Positions 25,239 through 34,784 are shown, counted from the stretch's first letter. The stretch: DNA of 64,000 nucleotides from Rhizobium giardinii bv. giardinii H152 (GCF_000379605.1 NZ_KB902680.1:124186-188185), one strand, 5' to 3'. Notes: generated by a model from the letters alone, not told the origin. Program-made: numbers and translations.

Positions 25239-28200
25239 GCGAGGTGGATGACGTTGCCGCTGCGTTTCGGGGCTTCGAGCTTGTCCAGCCGCTCCTGTAG
25301 TGTCGTGATCGTCTTGCCCTGATCGGTGACGATTTCCGTCAAGGCCTCGTTTTCCAACACTTTCAACTCGTCATCCTTCTTGCCGACCATGCGGCCGAAC
25401 AGCCAGCCGAGCAGTCGCGAGACGTCGTCCATGATCAGGAAGAACGACGGCACCACGAGAAGAGACAGGACGGTGGAGACGATGATTCCGCCGATAACGG
25501 CGATCGCCATGGGTGCACGGAAGGAACCGCCTTCGCCGACGCCGAGTGCCGATGGGATCATACCGGCCGACATGGCAATGGAGGTCATAATGATCGGCTG
25601 GGCTCGTTTCCGTCCGGCCTCGATCATGGCCTGGACCCGCCCCATGCCATGCCGCTTCATCTCGACTGCGAAATCGACAAGCAGGATCGCGTTCTTGGTC
25701 ACGATACCCATGAGCATCAGCACGCCGATCATCACCGGCATCGAGAAGGCGTTGCGCGTCAGGATCAGCGCCACCGCGACGCCGCCGATGGCGAGCGGCA
25801 GCGAAAGAAGGATCGTGAACGGCTGGATCACATCCTTGAAGAGCAGGATGAGAACCACCAGCACCATCAAAAGACCAAGCAGCATGGCATTGCCGAAGCT
25901 CTGCATCATTTCGCTCTGGATCTTCGCGTCGCCGCTTTCGGCAAGCCGGACGGTCCGCGGCAGTTTCGTCTCTTCGACGATGCGCTTGAACTCGGCAGTC
26001 GAGGTATCGAGCGCTGTCCCCTGCGGGACGTCCGAGCCGATCGACGCCACGCGATTGCGGGCATTGCGCAGGATGGAACTCGGCCCTTCCGCATAGCTGA
26101 TATCGGCCACGCTATCGATCGGTACGGTCGCCCCTGATGCTGTTTTCACCTTGAGAGCGCCGATCGCCTGCAGGTCGCGCCGGACGTCGAGCGAGGTTTG
26201 CACCCGGATCGGTATCAGGCGGTCATCGAGCGAGATCTTGGTGAGCGCCGAATCGACATCGCCGGTCGTAGCCACGCGGATCGTCTGCGAGATCTGCTGA
26301 GGCGTTATGCCGAGGCGGGCGATTTCATCCTTGCGTGGAAAGATCTGGAGCTCGGGCCGGGGCAGGGCGCCCTCGGAGCTCACATTGGCGAGAATGGGGG
26401 AGGCGCGAAGCTTTGCTTCCAGCACACCAACGGCTTCATTCAGGTCATCTTCGTTCGACGACAGGAAGTTGAAGGTCAGTTCACGTTCGCCACGGTCGTT
26501 CAGCTTGGTGATGCGCACATCCGGGATGCCGCGCAGCTTGGCGAAGATGTCCTTCTCGACATCCCATTGCGGACGGGTTCGGCCATCCATTTGCATCTTG
26601 GGCATATACTGACCGATGACCGGAAGACCGCCGAGGCCCTTGTTGACGAGGGTTTTCAGCAAGGAATGATCGATCTTGCCGAGGATGATGCGCACCGTTG
26701 CGCGGCGCAATTCGAGGTCGCCCTTCGGCGATGCGCCGCCGAGAATGAACACGCTCTCGACACCGTCGACGTCGCGCACGGCATCATAAATGCGTGTCGT
26801 TGTCGCATCGGTTTCGGCAAGCGTGGCATTCGGCGGCAGCTCGACGGAAAGGACGACACGCGAGGAATCGTCGGGCGGCATGAAGCTGCCGGGCACCTGC
26901 GCCATCAGGTAGAGCGAGCCGACCAGGAAGGCAATCGCGGCCAGCATGGTCGCATAACGCATATACCAGCGCGCCGTCGTGGCGCTCACCAGCCACGTAT
27001 AGGCCTTCATCATACGGCTGTCGTTGTCATGGTGGTCGTCGACACCATCTTCCGGCCGCATCAGATAGGCTGCCATCAACGGGGTTATCAGACGCGCCAC
27101 CATCAGCGAGAAGAACACCGAAAACGCGACCGTCAGGCCGAACTGGATGAAATACTGACCGGCGACGCCGGGCATGAAGGATACCGGCACGAAGACGGCA
27201 ATGATCGTGAAGCTCGTGGCGATAACCGCAAGCCCGATTTCGTCGGCAGCATCGAGCGACGCCCGGTACGGCGTTTTGCCCATCCGAATGTGTCGGGCGA
27301 TGTTTTCGATCTCGACGATCGCGTCGTCGACGAGGATACCGGTTGCCAGCGTCAAGGCGAGAAAACTGACGAGATTGAGCGAGAAGCCCATCAGGTCCAT
27401 GATCCAGAATGTCGGGATCGCCGACAGGGGCAGGGCAACGGCGGCAATGAATGTTGCGCGCCAGTTTCTGAGGAACAGAAGCACGACGATAACGGCAAGG
27501 ATCGAGCCCTCCAGCAGCGTGTGCAGGGCAGCCTCATAGTTGCCGTAGGTAAAGTAGACGGCATCATCGACCATCGCGATGTTGACCTGGGGATGGGCGG
27601 CACGAACCGCGTCGAGGCTTTTGGCCACCGTTTCGGCAACCGAGACCTCGCTTGCTCCCTTGGAGCGGAAGACGGCAAATGTAACCGACGCATCACCGTT
27701 GAAGCGCGAGAAGGATCTCTGCTCCTCGTAGGTATCGGTGACCGTGCCGAGGTCGGACAGTTTCACGAACCGTCCATTGGGCAGGGCAATCGTGGTATTG
27801 GCCAGCTGAGCGACATTGCGGGCGTCGCCAAGCGTGCGGATGGTCTGCTCGTTGCCGCCGACCTGTCCGCGGCCCGAGCCGAGATCGACGTTGGTGCTGC
27901 GCAGCTGGTTGTTCACATCGGGCGCGGTGATGCCGAAGGAATCCAGCTTGCTGGGGTCGAGTTCGACCTTGATTTCCCGGTCCGAGCCGCCGTAGCGATC
28001 GATACGCCCGACGCCGAGCTGGCCCTGCAGCGCGCGTTTGATCGTGTCGTCAACGAACCAGGACAGTTCCTCCAGCGTCATGTCCGGCGACGTCACGGAA
28101 AAGGTCTGGATCGCCTGGCCTTCGACATCGATCTTGGTCACGACCGGTTCTTCGACATCGGCGGGAAGGTCGCTGCGGATGCGGTCGATGGCGTCCTTGG

Positions 28201-28522
28201 TATCCTGGACGGCTTCCTCAGTCGGCTTTTCGATGCGGAAGACGACGCTCGTCACCGATTGGCCGTCGGTGACAGTCGACTGGATTTCGTCGACGCCGGC
28301 GATCGAGGCAACCGCATCCTCGACCTCCTTTGTCACCTGCATTTCGAGTTCCGAAGGCGACGCCCCGTTCTGGGTTACCGTGATGGCAACAACGGGAACG
28401 TCGATGTTCGGAAACTTTGTGATCGGCAATGCAAAAAAAGATTGCAGTCCGAGGTACATGAGAAGCGCAAAACCGAGGATCGGTGCGATGGGGTTTCGGA
28501 TCGACCAGGCGGAAAAGTTCAT
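25229..28522 (-). CDS. RND-family efflux transporter, inner-membrane pump
   Basis: A 1097-residue RND pump with two repeats of six membrane spans and large periplasmic loops. Recognisable parts: N-terminal MNFSAWSIRNPIAPILGF, the motif NIDVPVVAITV, FQTS-like SLDRIRS region, and the proton-relay span with LATGILVDDAIVEIENI (the DD pair). The C-terminal about 50 residues form a predicted coiled coil (TDQGKTITTLQERLDKLEAP). It exports drugs or other hydrophobic compounds with the adaptor gene 14 bases upstream. No outer-membrane factor or regulator is nearby, so a shared TolC is likely. Confidence 0.92.
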   Translation of the reverse strand: MNFSAWSIRNPIAPILGFALLMYLGLQSFFALPITKFPNIDVPVVAITVTQNGASPSELEMQVTKEVEDAVASIAGVDEIQSTVTDGQSVTSVVFRIEKPTEEAVQDTKDAIDRIRSDLPADVEEPVVTKIDVEGQAIQTFSVTSPDMTLEELSWFVDDTIKRALQGQLGVGRIDRYGGSDREIKVELDPSKLDSFGITAPDVNNQLRSTNVDLGSGRGQVGGNEQTIRTLGDARNVAQLANTTIALPNGRFVKLSDLGTVTDTYEEQRSFSRFNGDASVTFAVFRSKGASEVSVAETVAKSLDAVRAAHPQVNIAMVDDAVYFTYGNYEAALHTLLEGSILAVIVVLLFLRNWRATFIAAVALPLSAIPTFWIMDLMGFSLNLVSFLALTLATGILVDDAIVEIENIARHIRMGKTPYRASLDAADEIGLAVIATSFTIIAVFVPVSFMPGVAGQYFIQFGLTVAFSVFFSLMVARLITPLMAAYLMRPEDGVDDHHDNDSRMMKAYTWLVSATTARWYMRYATMLAAIAFLVGSLYLMAQVPGSFMPPDDSSRVVLSVELPPNATLAETDATTTRIYDAVRDVDGVESVFILGGASPKGDLELRRATVRIILGKIDHSLLKTLVNKGLGGLPVIGQYMPKMQMDGRTRPQWDVEKDIFAKLRGIPDVRITKLNDRGERELTFNFLSSNEDDLNEAVGVLEAKLRASPILANVSSEGALPRPELQIFPRKDEIARLGITPQQISQTIRVATTGDVDSALTKISLDDRLIPIRVQTSLDVRRDLQAIGALKVKTASGATVPIDSVADISYAEGPSSILRNARNRVASIGSDVPQGTALDTSTAEFKRIVEETKLPRTVRLAESGDAKIQSEMMQSFGNAMLLGLLMVLVVLILLFKDVIQPFTILLSLPLAIGGVAVALILTRNAFSMPVMIGVLMLMGIVTKNAILLVDFAVEMKRHGMGRVQAMIEAGRKRAQPIIMTSIAMSAGMIPSALGVGEGGSFRAPMAIAVIGGIIVSTVLSLLVVPSFFLIMDDVSRLLGWLFGRMVGKKDDELKVLENEALTEIVTDQGKTITTLQERLDKLEAPKRSGNVIHLAAE

Positions 28523-28536
28523 CGCTATGACCTCGA

Positions 28537-29730
28537 TCAGTTCGATACGGCTGCGGTTGCTGCGAGCACTGGCTTGATGCGATCACCGTCGCGGACGAAT
28601 GCGCCTGCCTTGGTGATCACCCGGTCTCCCTGCTTCAGGCCAGTGCGGACCTCAATAAATCCGTCATCTTCGATCCCCGTCTCGATCGGGGTTACCCGGG
28701 CTACATCGTTCTCGACCTTTCGAGCAACCATGCCGTCCTTTGTCTTCGTTACCGCCGACAGCGGAAGGACCAGGGCCTGTTTCTCGGTGACAATGATCTG
28801 TGCCCGCGCATACATGCCGACGCGTGCCTTTTCAGGTTCGAGCAGGCTGATATAGACGTTGCCGAGGCGGGTCTGCGTATCGATGACCGGCGATATCAGG
28901 CGGATCTTGCCGTCGATTTCTGTTTTCCCGTCGGCCAGCATCACCTTGGCCCTCTGGCCGATCGCGAGTTTCGGCAGGTCGGTTTCAATGATGTCGGCCT
29001 TCATCTCAACGGCGCCGTCGCGAATGATGGTGAACAGCGGTTCTCCGCTTCCGTTGGCGATCGCCCCGACCTTGGCGGTCCGTGCCGACACCACGCCCGT
29101 GACCGGCGTCTTCACGTCGGTGCGGACAAGCCGCAAATCGATATCGGAAATCTGGGCCTCGACGACCTTGATCTCGGCCTTGGCAACCGAGACCAGTTGT
29201 TCGGCTGAACGAACCCGTGCGAGTGCTGCCGTCGCAGCGGCCAGTTCCTGATCCCTTTGGGCCGTCGACATCGATCCGGCTTCGGCAAGCTTCTTCGACC
29301 GCTCGCTGACGCGCACGGCTTCTTCCGCATTGGCCTGCGCTTCGGCAAGTTGTGCCTCGTATTGGGCCAGTGCTGCGTTCGCCTTGGCAAGGCTGGCAGC
29401 ATACTGGCTTTTCTGCAACACCAGCATGTCCGGGTTGAGAGTGGCAAGCGTGCTCTCGGCTTCCACGCGGTCACCGACATCGGCATTCAAGGCGCGGATG
29501 GAAAGCCCATCGACCAGCGGGGAGACATAGGTCTCTTCAACCGCCTTCACCGCACCGGTCGCCACAACCCGATCGACGATCGCCCTGGATTCAACCTCGC
29601 TGACGATGATCGAGGGCAGGTTCTGCTCTGCCTTGGGCGGTGCGGCTTCCTGCGCAAATGCCGCACTCGACAGGAAAGCCAGCAGAACGGTTATCGAAAC
29701 ACCAAACGCGTGGGTCTTTTTACGGGCCAT
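28537..29730 (-). CDS. RND efflux periplasmic adaptor (membrane fusion protein)
   Basis: A 397-residue adaptor. Signal peptide VSITVLLAFLSSAAFAQ follows the start MARKKTHAFG. Then a beta-barrel/lipoyl region (VVATGAVKAVEETYVSPLVDG), a long coiled-coil hairpin with AQYEAQLAEAQANAEEAVRVS, the second lipoyl half (VKTPVTGVVSARTAKVGAI) and the barrel domain. It links the pump to an outer-membrane channel. GAGGAAAG precedes the ATG at 29730. It heads a two-gene operon with the pump. Confidence 0.92.
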   Translation of the reverse strand: MARKKTHAFGVSITVLLAFLSSAAFAQEAAPPKAEQNLPSIIVSEVESRAIVDRVVATGAVKAVEETYVSPLVDGLSIRALNADVGDRVEAESTLATLNPDMLVLQKSQYAASLAKANAALAQYEAQLAEAQANAEEAVRVSERSKKLAEAGSMSTAQRDQELAAATAALARVRSAEQLVSVAKAEIKVVEAQISDIDLRLVRTDVKTPVTGVVSARTAKVGAIANGSGEPLFTIIRDGAVEMKADIIETDLPKLAIGQRAKVMLADGKTEIDGKIRLISPVIDTQTRLGNVYISLLEPEKARVGMYARAQIIVTEKQALVLPLSAVTKTKDGMVARKVENDVARVTPIETGIEDDGFIEVRTGLKQGDRVITKAGAFVRDGDRIKPVLAATAAVSN

Positions 29731-30086
29731 CGGCTTACTTTCCTCGAATTCCGGATAAATCAAATTCGGTGACGCCACAGCCCTTCAAGGAAGGTTTTGC
29801 CATCGTCACCTGCTGGAAGGGAAGAAAATGTCGCGTCAATCGTATCGAGCGCAAGTTTCCCCCGCATCCTCCTCAAATGCCTCGGGCTCTATTTAGTTAG
29901 GCCCTTTCAGCGATGCAAGGCGATACAAATGAAGAATGGTGCCTCATCATTTTATTTGTATGATGCCATCAACGCAATTTCTGATTTATTTCGTTTTGTT
30001 GCGGAGAAGTCGCTTGCGCGTGGTGCAAATGAGAAACGCGCGAGACTGGCCCGCGCGTTCCCGGTCTACGAAGTACGGCAAATGGC
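29731..30086. other. Gene-free stretch upstream of the RND operon
   Basis: No convincing coding frame. It contains an AT-rich patch with an 8-bp inverted repeat ATACAAAT...ATTTGTAT (29923-29930 and 29954-29961), which may be a regulator site, and a hairpin near 30035-30059 belonging to the next operon. Confidence 0.45.
30035..30059 (-). terminator. Hairpin after the pyrimidine ABC operon
   Basis: AACGCGCG (30035-30042) pairs with CGCGCGTT (30052-30059). On the minus strand it is followed by TTCTCATTT. It lies 28 bases after the binding-protein stop; T run is weak. Confidence 0.5.
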
Positions 30087-31079
30087 CTACTTCAAGGCGG
30101 CGTCGGTGATCTCATGCGTAAAGGCGCCTTCCGGTTCCTTGGTGATGACCGGATCGGAACCGCCCTTCATCAGCGAAGCGACGGTGCGCTTGTAATCGGC
30201 CTCGTCGAGCGCGCCGTTCGAGCCGGCTGTCAGCTTGGCGATCTCGCCCATCATGCGCTTCTGGTGTTCTTCCGTCTGGGCACCGGTCGCATCGTTCTCC
30301 AGCACGATGCCGGCCGCTTCATCCGGATTGGCCTCGGCATATTTCCAGCCCTTCATCGAGGCACGGACGAACTTGACCATCTTCTCCTTGAAGGCCGGGT
30401 CCTTGAGCTTGTCTTCCAGCACGTAAAGGCCGTCTTCCAGCGTCGCGACGCCCTGGTCCTCATACTTGAAGGTCACCAGGTCCTCGGGCTTGATGCCGGC
30501 GTCGATGACCTGCCAGTACTCGTTATAGGTCATGGTGGAGATACAGGCAGCCTGCTTCTGGATCAGCGGATCGACGTTGAAGCCCTGCTTCAGGACCGTG
30601 ACGCCATCCGGGCCGCCATCGGTCTTCAGACCAAGCTGGCTCATCCAGGAGAGGAACGGATATTCGTTGCCGAAGAACCAGACGCCGAGCGTCTTGCCCT
30701 TGAAATCGGCCGGCGTGGCGACGCCGGATTCCTTCAGGCAGGTCAGCATCATGCCGGAAGACTTGAACGGCTGGGCGATGTTGACCAGCGGTACACCCTT
30801 TTCGCGGGTCGCAAGCGCCGACGGCATCCAGTCGACGACGACATCTGCGCCGCCGCCGGCGATGACCTGCGGAGGTGCGATGTCCGGGCCGCCCGGCTTG
30901 ATCTCGACGTCGAGGCCTTCCTCTTCATAGAACCCCTTGTCCTTGGCAACGTAGTAGCCGGCGAACTGGGCTTGCGTCACCCATTTCAGCTGAAGCACTA
31001 CTTTGTCGGCGGCAGCAGCCTGAAAGGCCGACAGCGAAAAGGCGCTGGCCAGCAGCAGGGATGCGAGTCTTGTCTTCAT
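30087..31079 (-). CDS. NMT1/THI5-type ABC substrate-binding protein, pyrimidine-related
   Basis: A 330-residue periplasmic protein. Signal peptide MKTRLASLLLASAFSLSAFQ is cleaved near AAA-ADKVV. The mature N-terminus VVLQLKWVTQAQFAGYYVAKDKGFYEEEGL is the NMT1/THI5 hallmark, followed by VIAGGGADVVVDWMPS. THI5-type binding proteins capture pyrimidine precursors. Position among dihydropyrimidinase and PreA/PreT genes suggests a pyrimidine or its reduced or opened form as ligand (inference). GAGGGA precedes the ATG at 31079. Confidence 0.85.
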   Translation of the reverse strand: MKTRLASLLLASAFSLSAFQAAAADKVVLQLKWVTQAQFAGYYVAKDKGFYEEEGLDVEIKPGGPDIAPPQVIAGGGADVVVDWMPSALATREKGVPLVNIAQPFKSSGMMLTCLKESGVATPADFKGKTLGVWFFGNEYPFLSWMSQLGLKTDGGPDGVTVLKQGFNVDPLIQKQAACISTMTYNEYWQVIDAGIKPEDLVTFKYEDQGVATLEDGLYVLEDKLKDPAFKEKMVKFVRASMKGWKYAEANPDEAAGIVLENDATGAQTEEHQKRMMGEIAKLTAGSNGALDEADYKRTVASLMKGGSDPVITKEPEGAFTHEITDAALK

Positions 31080-31103
31080 ATCAGTTCCCTCATTTTTGTT
31101 GTG

Positions 31104-31125
31104 CCTGTCCAACCACGGACAGGCG
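31104..31125 (-). other. Stem-loop between permease and binding-protein genes
   Basis: GCCTGTCC and GGACAGGC pair over a 6-base loop in the 54-base gap. On the coding (minus) strand it lies upstream of the binding-protein ribosome site; it may stabilise the downstream transcript. Confidence 0.5.
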
Positions 31126-31133
31126 GTTTTTTT

Positions 31134-32003
31134 CTACGCCTGCCCACCGCGGACAGACGGGTGCCAGAACGTGACGGCGCGCTCGACGAGCGCAACCAAC
31201 CCGTAAAACGCGGAGCCAGCCACCGCCGCGACGGCGATCTCGGCCCAAACCATGTCGACATTCATGCGCCCCACTTCCGTGGAAATTCGGAACCCCATGC
31301 CGACGATCGGCGTGCCGAAGAATTCGGCAACGATGGCGCCGATCAGCGCCAGCGTGGAATTGATCTTGAGCGCATTGAAGATGAAAGGCCATGCTGCCGG
31401 CAGCCGGAGCTTGAGCAGGGTCTGGAACCAGCTTGCGGCATACGTGCGCATCAGGTCCCGTTCCATTGAACTCGTCGCGGCCAGTCCCGAAACCGTGTTC
31501 ACCAGCATGGGGAAGAAGGTCATGATGACGACCACCGCGACCTTCGACTGCCAGTCGAAACCGAACCACATCACCATGATCGGTGCCACGCCGATGACGG
31601 GCAGCGCCGAGACGAAATTGCCGAGCGGCAGCAGGCCCTTTTGCAGGAAGGGGGAGCGGTCGATGGCGATGGCGACGAGGAAACCGAGGCCGCAGCCGAG
31701 CGCGTAGCCGGTGATCACGGCCTTGAGGAAGGTCTGCTGGAAATCGGCCCAGAGCGTCGGCAGCGAGTTGATCAGCCGCGTCCAGATCATCGATGGCGGT
31801 GGCAGGAGAACGGAGGGTACGTTCAGCCCGCGCACGAGGCCCTCCCAGAGCACGAGAATGGTGATGCCGAAAAGAAGCGGCACGGCGAGCCTTGCGGCAC
31901 GAGCCGCCGTCCGGTTTTTAAACTTACGGCGGACGAGCCATTCGTTGATGGCCCACGCAATCAGCCAGAAGGCGATGGCACCGACGATCAGAGCGGAATT
32001 CAT
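31134..32003 (-). CDS. ABC transporter permease B (pyrimidine-type importer)
   Basis: A 289-residue BPD permease of the SsuC/TauC/ThiX class. About six spans; conserved cytoplasmic loop region GLAATSSMERDLMRTYAAS followed by LKLRLPAAWPFIFNALKI (EAA-type motif) and ALIGAIVAEFFGTPIVGMG. The start at 32003 overlaps the previous permease stop (ATGA). The same frame stays open upstream through permease A, but that part is out of frame with a real gene. Confidence 0.9.
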   Translation of the reverse strand: MNSALIVGAIAFWLIAWAINEWLVRRKFKNRTAARAARLAVPLLFGITILVLWEGLVRGLNVPSVLLPPPSMIWTRLINSLPTLWADFQQTFLKAVITGYALGCGLGFLVAIAIDRSPFLQKGLLPLGNFVSALPVIGVAPIMVMWFGFDWQSKVAVVVIMTFFPMLVNTVSGLAATSSMERDLMRTYAASWFQTLLKLRLPAAWPFIFNALKINSTLALIGAIVAEFFGTPIVGMGFRISTEVGRMNVDMVWAEIAVAAVAGSAFYGLVALVERAVTFWHPSVRGGQA

Positions 32004-32884
32004 GGCTTGACCCCCATGCGCCTGAGGACTGCCGTGTGGGCAAAGCCGACGATGATCACAAGGGTTGCGGCCAGAGCGGCTGCCATGAACAGCGCCGACC
32101 AGATCTGCACGGTCTGGCCGTAGTAGGAGCCGGCAAGCAGGCGGGCACCGAGGCCGGAGACGGCACCGGTCGGCAGTTCGCCGACGATGGCGCCAACCAG
32201 CGCAATGGCGATCGCGACCTTCAGCGAGGTGAAGAGATACGGCATGGAAGCCGGCCAGCGCAGCTTCCAGAAGGTCTGGGACGGGCTGGCATAGTAGGTA
32301 TGCATTAGGTCGAGCTGGATCTGCTCGGGGCTGCGCAGTCCCTTCACCATGCCGACGACGATCGGGAAGAAGCTGAGGTAGGTGGAAATCAGCGCCTTCG
32401 GCAAAAGGCCGGCGATGCCGACCGCATTCAGCACGACGATGATCATCGGCGCGATGGCAAGGATGGGAATGGTCTGGCTGGCAATCACCCACGGCATCAG
32501 CGAGCGGTCCATCGCCCGGTTGTGGACGATGCCGACGGCAAGCAGAATGCCGAGCAGGGTACCGATGCCGAAGCCCAGCAGTGTCGCCGACAGCGTGATC
32601 CAGGCGTGATAGACGAGGCTGCGCTTCGACGTGATCGGCTTGTTGACGGTCGTGTCCCAGATCTCGGCGACCACCTGATGCGGGGCGGGGAGAACGGGGC
32701 GTTGCTGAAACATCGTCTTCGGCACGATTTCCGAGAAGCTGATCGGCGTTCCGGCACGCGCGGCGGTATCGCGCTCGAACGGCGCATTGAGGAAGATGAC
32801 GGCGATATACCATATGACCAGGAGGGCAAGCAGGATGGTACCCACCGGCATGATCCTGTCGCGCAAAAAGCTCGGCTTCTCCAT
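32000..32884 (-). CDS. ABC transporter permease A (pyrimidine-type importer)
   Basis: A 294-residue permease. After one N-terminal span there is an extracytoplasmic region (about 30-85), then the transport domain with LVYHAWITLSATLLGFGIG and the EAA-type region GLRSPEQIQLDLMHTYYASPSQTFWKLRWPASMPYLF. It pairs with permease B. ATG at 32884 lies 2 bases after the stop of the small SMR-like gene, so all are one transcript. Confidence 0.9.
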   Translation of the reverse strand: MEKPSFLRDRIMPVGTILLALLVIWYIAVIFLNAPFERDTAARAGTPISFSEIVPKTMFQQRPVLPAPHQVVAEIWDTTVNKPITSKRSLVYHAWITLSATLLGFGIGTLLGILLAVGIVHNRAMDRSLMPWVIASQTIPILAIAPMIIVVLNAVGIAGLLPKALISTYLSFFPIVVGMVKGLRSPEQIQLDLMHTYYASPSQTFWKLRWPASMPYLFTSLKVAIAIALVGAIVGELPTGAVSGLGARLLAGSYYGQTVQIWSALFMAAALAATLVIIVGFAHTAVLRRMGVKP

Positions 32885-32886
32885 GT

Positions 32887-33222
32887 TCAAGCCTTCCCGC
32901 TCGACGGCAGCAGCATCAGCGCCATGGAAACCACGCCGAGGGCGACGCCTGCCATCTGCGAGAGCGTCAGCCGCTCGCCGAACATGGCAAAGGCGATGAG
33001 ATTCACCAGAAGAAGCTGGGCAATCGCGGATGCCGAAATAGCAAGCCCCAGCCCACCCTCGCGCATCAGCCGCACCATCATCAGATTGCCGACGCAGTAG
33101 AGGCCAAGCGAGAAGATGAGGACGAGGATGTTGTTGCTGGCGACATAGTAGCGCGAGGCGGTTGCGGCACTGAGGAATATGGCCATGGAGGCGGCGAGCC
33201 AGAGGATGAAGGATGGGTTCAT
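32887..33222 (-). CDS. Small four-span DMT/SMR-like membrane protein
   Basis: A 111-residue protein with four hydrophobic helices (MNPSFILWLAASMAIFLSA, VLIFSLGLYCVGNLMMV, ISASAIAQLLLVNLIAFAMF, MAGVALGVVSMALMLL). The last part, FGERLTLSQMAGVALGVVSM, is the end signature of the drug/metabolite transporter superfamily. It may work as a dimer like SMR proteins. Start at 33222 has GAGGTG upstream. It sits inside the ABC operon just ahead of permease A, so a transport role for the same compounds or products is possible. Confidence 0.75.
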   Translation of the reverse strand: MNPSFILWLAASMAIFLSAATASRYYVASNNILVLIFSLGLYCVGNLMMVRLMREGGLGLAISASAIAQLLLVNLIAFAMFGERLTLSQMAGVALGVVSMALMLLPSSGKA

Positions 33223-33248
33223 GGCAAGCACCTCGTCGTGCCGTGGCA

Positions 33249-33391
33249 CCCCCCTCTGTCACTTCGTGACATCTCCCCCTCAAGGGGGGAGATCAGCCGC
33301 AGGCGTTGTGCTCGGCTTACCAGAGAGGCTGCGAGCGAAAGGAACAATCTCCCCCCTTGAGGGGGAGATGTCACGAAGTAACAGAGGGGGG
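33249..33391. repeat. Rhizobial family B palindromic repeat, copy 2
   Basis: CCCCCCTCTGTCACTTCGTG... on the left and CACGAAGTAACAGAGGGGGG on the right, each followed or preceded by CTCCCCCTCAAGGGGGGAG. Inverted halves separated by about 50 bases. It lies between the ATPase and SMR-like genes within one transcription unit. Confidence 0.75.
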
Positions 33392-33414
33392 TATTTTTAG
33401 GCACTGAGAGAAGC

Positions 33415-34206
33415 CTATTCATCATAGCTATGCCCCGCTCTCAGGCCCTCGCGCACCCGGCTGGCGATCTCCAGGAACTCCGGTGTCTCGCGGATATCGA
33501 GCGGCCGCTCCTTGGGAAGGGTGGATTCGATGACGTCGGTGACGCGGCCGGGGCGGGGGCTCATGACGACGATCTTGGTGGACAGATAGACGGCCTCGGG
33601 AATGGAGTGCGTGACGAAACAGATGGTCTTGTTGGTGCGGTCCCAGAGCTTCAGCAATTGCTCGTTCAGATGATCGCGGACGATCTCGTCCAGCGCGCCA
33701 AAAGGTTCGTCCATCAACAAGAGGTCGGCATCAAAAGCGAGCGCACGCGCGATCGAGGCGCGCTGCTGCATGCCGCCGGAAAGCTGCCAGGGGAATTTCT
33801 TGCTGAAGCCGGTCAGGTTGACGAGATCCAGCGTGCGCTCGATGCGGGCCTTCTGGTCGGCGGCGCTGTAGCCCATGATTTCGAGCGGCAGGGCGATGTT
33901 TTTCTCGATGGTACGCCAGGGATAGAGGGCGGCTGCCTGGAAGACGTAGCCGTAGGAGCGGTTCTTGCGGGCGTCTTCCGGTGTCGTGCCGTTGACGGTG
34001 ATCGTGCCGGACGTCGGCTTTTCCAGATCGGCGATGACGCGCAGGAAGGTCGTCTTGCCGCAACCGGAAGGGCCGATGAAGGAGACGAAATCGCCCTTGT
34101 TGACGTCGAGATCGACGCCGGTCAGCGCGTTGACGGGGCCGTCATTGGTCTCGAAGGTGAGGCCGAGACTGCGGGCCGAGACGACGGATGCGGGTGTGAT
34201 TGTCAT
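33415..34206 (-). CDS. ABC transporter ATPase (pyrimidine-type importer)
   Basis: A 263-residue ATPase of the SsuB/TauB/ThiZ class. Walker A GPSGCGKTT, Q-loop YVFQAAALYPWRT, signature LSGGMQQRASIARA, Walker B LLLMDEPFGALD and H-loop FVTHSIPEAVYLS. It heads the minus-strand operon ATPase, SMR-like, permease A, permease B, binding protein. The MSPRPGRV motif near the C-terminus is typical of this subfamily. Confidence 0.92.
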   Translation of the reverse strand: MTITPASVVSARSLGLTFETNDGPVNALTGVDLDVNKGDFVSFIGPSGCGKTTFLRVIADLEKPTSGTITVNGTTPEDARKNRSYGYVFQAAALYPWRTIEKNIALPLEIMGYSAADQKARIERTLDLVNLTGFSKKFPWQLSGGMQQRASIARALAFDADLLLMDEPFGALDEIVRDHLNEQLLKLWDRTNKTICFVTHSIPEAVYLSTKIVVMSPRPGRVTDVIESTLPKERPLDIRETPEFLEIASRVREGLRAGHSYDE

Positions 34207-34340
34207 TGGATCCGGTGCGCTCCGTCCTGAATGCCATTGCCTGGAGTGTCGTCATTCGGCTGTCTGCCTTCGATAGTCGTACTTCATATTTTTCGAATGA
34301 GGTATGCTGCGCGCGACGTTGCTGCGCAGGAGATGTGGAT

Positions 34341-34754
34341 ATGTTGCAATCATCAAGACCGACCTGCCGGATCATCCGCCCCGGCCAGACCTATGACGGC
34401 AAGCAGGGGCTCAGCTATTTCGAAGGCATTTCGGCCGAAGCGGTCGGTTCGACCGGCATCTGCATGCATCTCCTGACGATCCCGCCGGGCGGCCGCGCCA
34501 GGGCCCATCTGCACGAAAGCCACGAAACGGCGATCTACGTGCTGTCGGGTGAGGCGCACACCTGGTACGGCGACCGGCTGGAGCATCACGCTATCGTGCG
34601 GGCGGGCGAGATGTTCTACATCCCGGCGGGCGTACCGCATCTGCCGGCCAATCTGTCGGACCAGCCCTGTTCGGCGGTGATCGCGCGGACAGATCCGAAG
34701 GAGCAGGAGAGCGTGGTCCTGTTGCCGGAACTGGATGGGTTGGTTCCCGAGTGA
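34341..34754 (+). CDS. Cupin-domain protein
   Basis: A 137-residue single cupin. Motif 1 is complete: GGRARAHLHESHETAIYVLSG, with the metal-binding H-X-H...E residues; motif 2 is GEMFYIPAGVPHLPAN. Such proteins bind a metal and act as isomerases, dioxygenases or sensors; no specific function can be assigned. It is divergent from the ABC ATPase with 134 bases between. AGGAG lies about 9 bases before the ATG. Confidence 0.85.
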   Translation: MLQSSRPTCRIIRPGQTYDGKQGLSYFEGISAEAVGSTGICMHLLTIPPGGRARAHLHESHETAIYVLSGEAHTWYGDRLEHHAIVRAGEMFYIPAGVPHLPANLSDQPCSAVIARTDPKEQESVVLLPELDGLVPE

Positions 34755-34784
34755 GGCACTAAAGTCAATGGGGCCGCCGGGATG

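Noticed and set aside
26198-28855. Very long open frame (about 885 codons) antisense to the RND pump
   Set aside because: The product is His/Arg/Asp-rich without motifs, and the opposite strand encodes a complete RND protein. Long antisense frames are expected in GC-rich codon-biased genes.
31134-32813. Apparent 559-codon fused permease on the minus strand
   Set aside because: Only the part after the ATG at 32003 is a permease; the upstream part is permease A read in the wrong frame. The ATGA overlap supports two genes.
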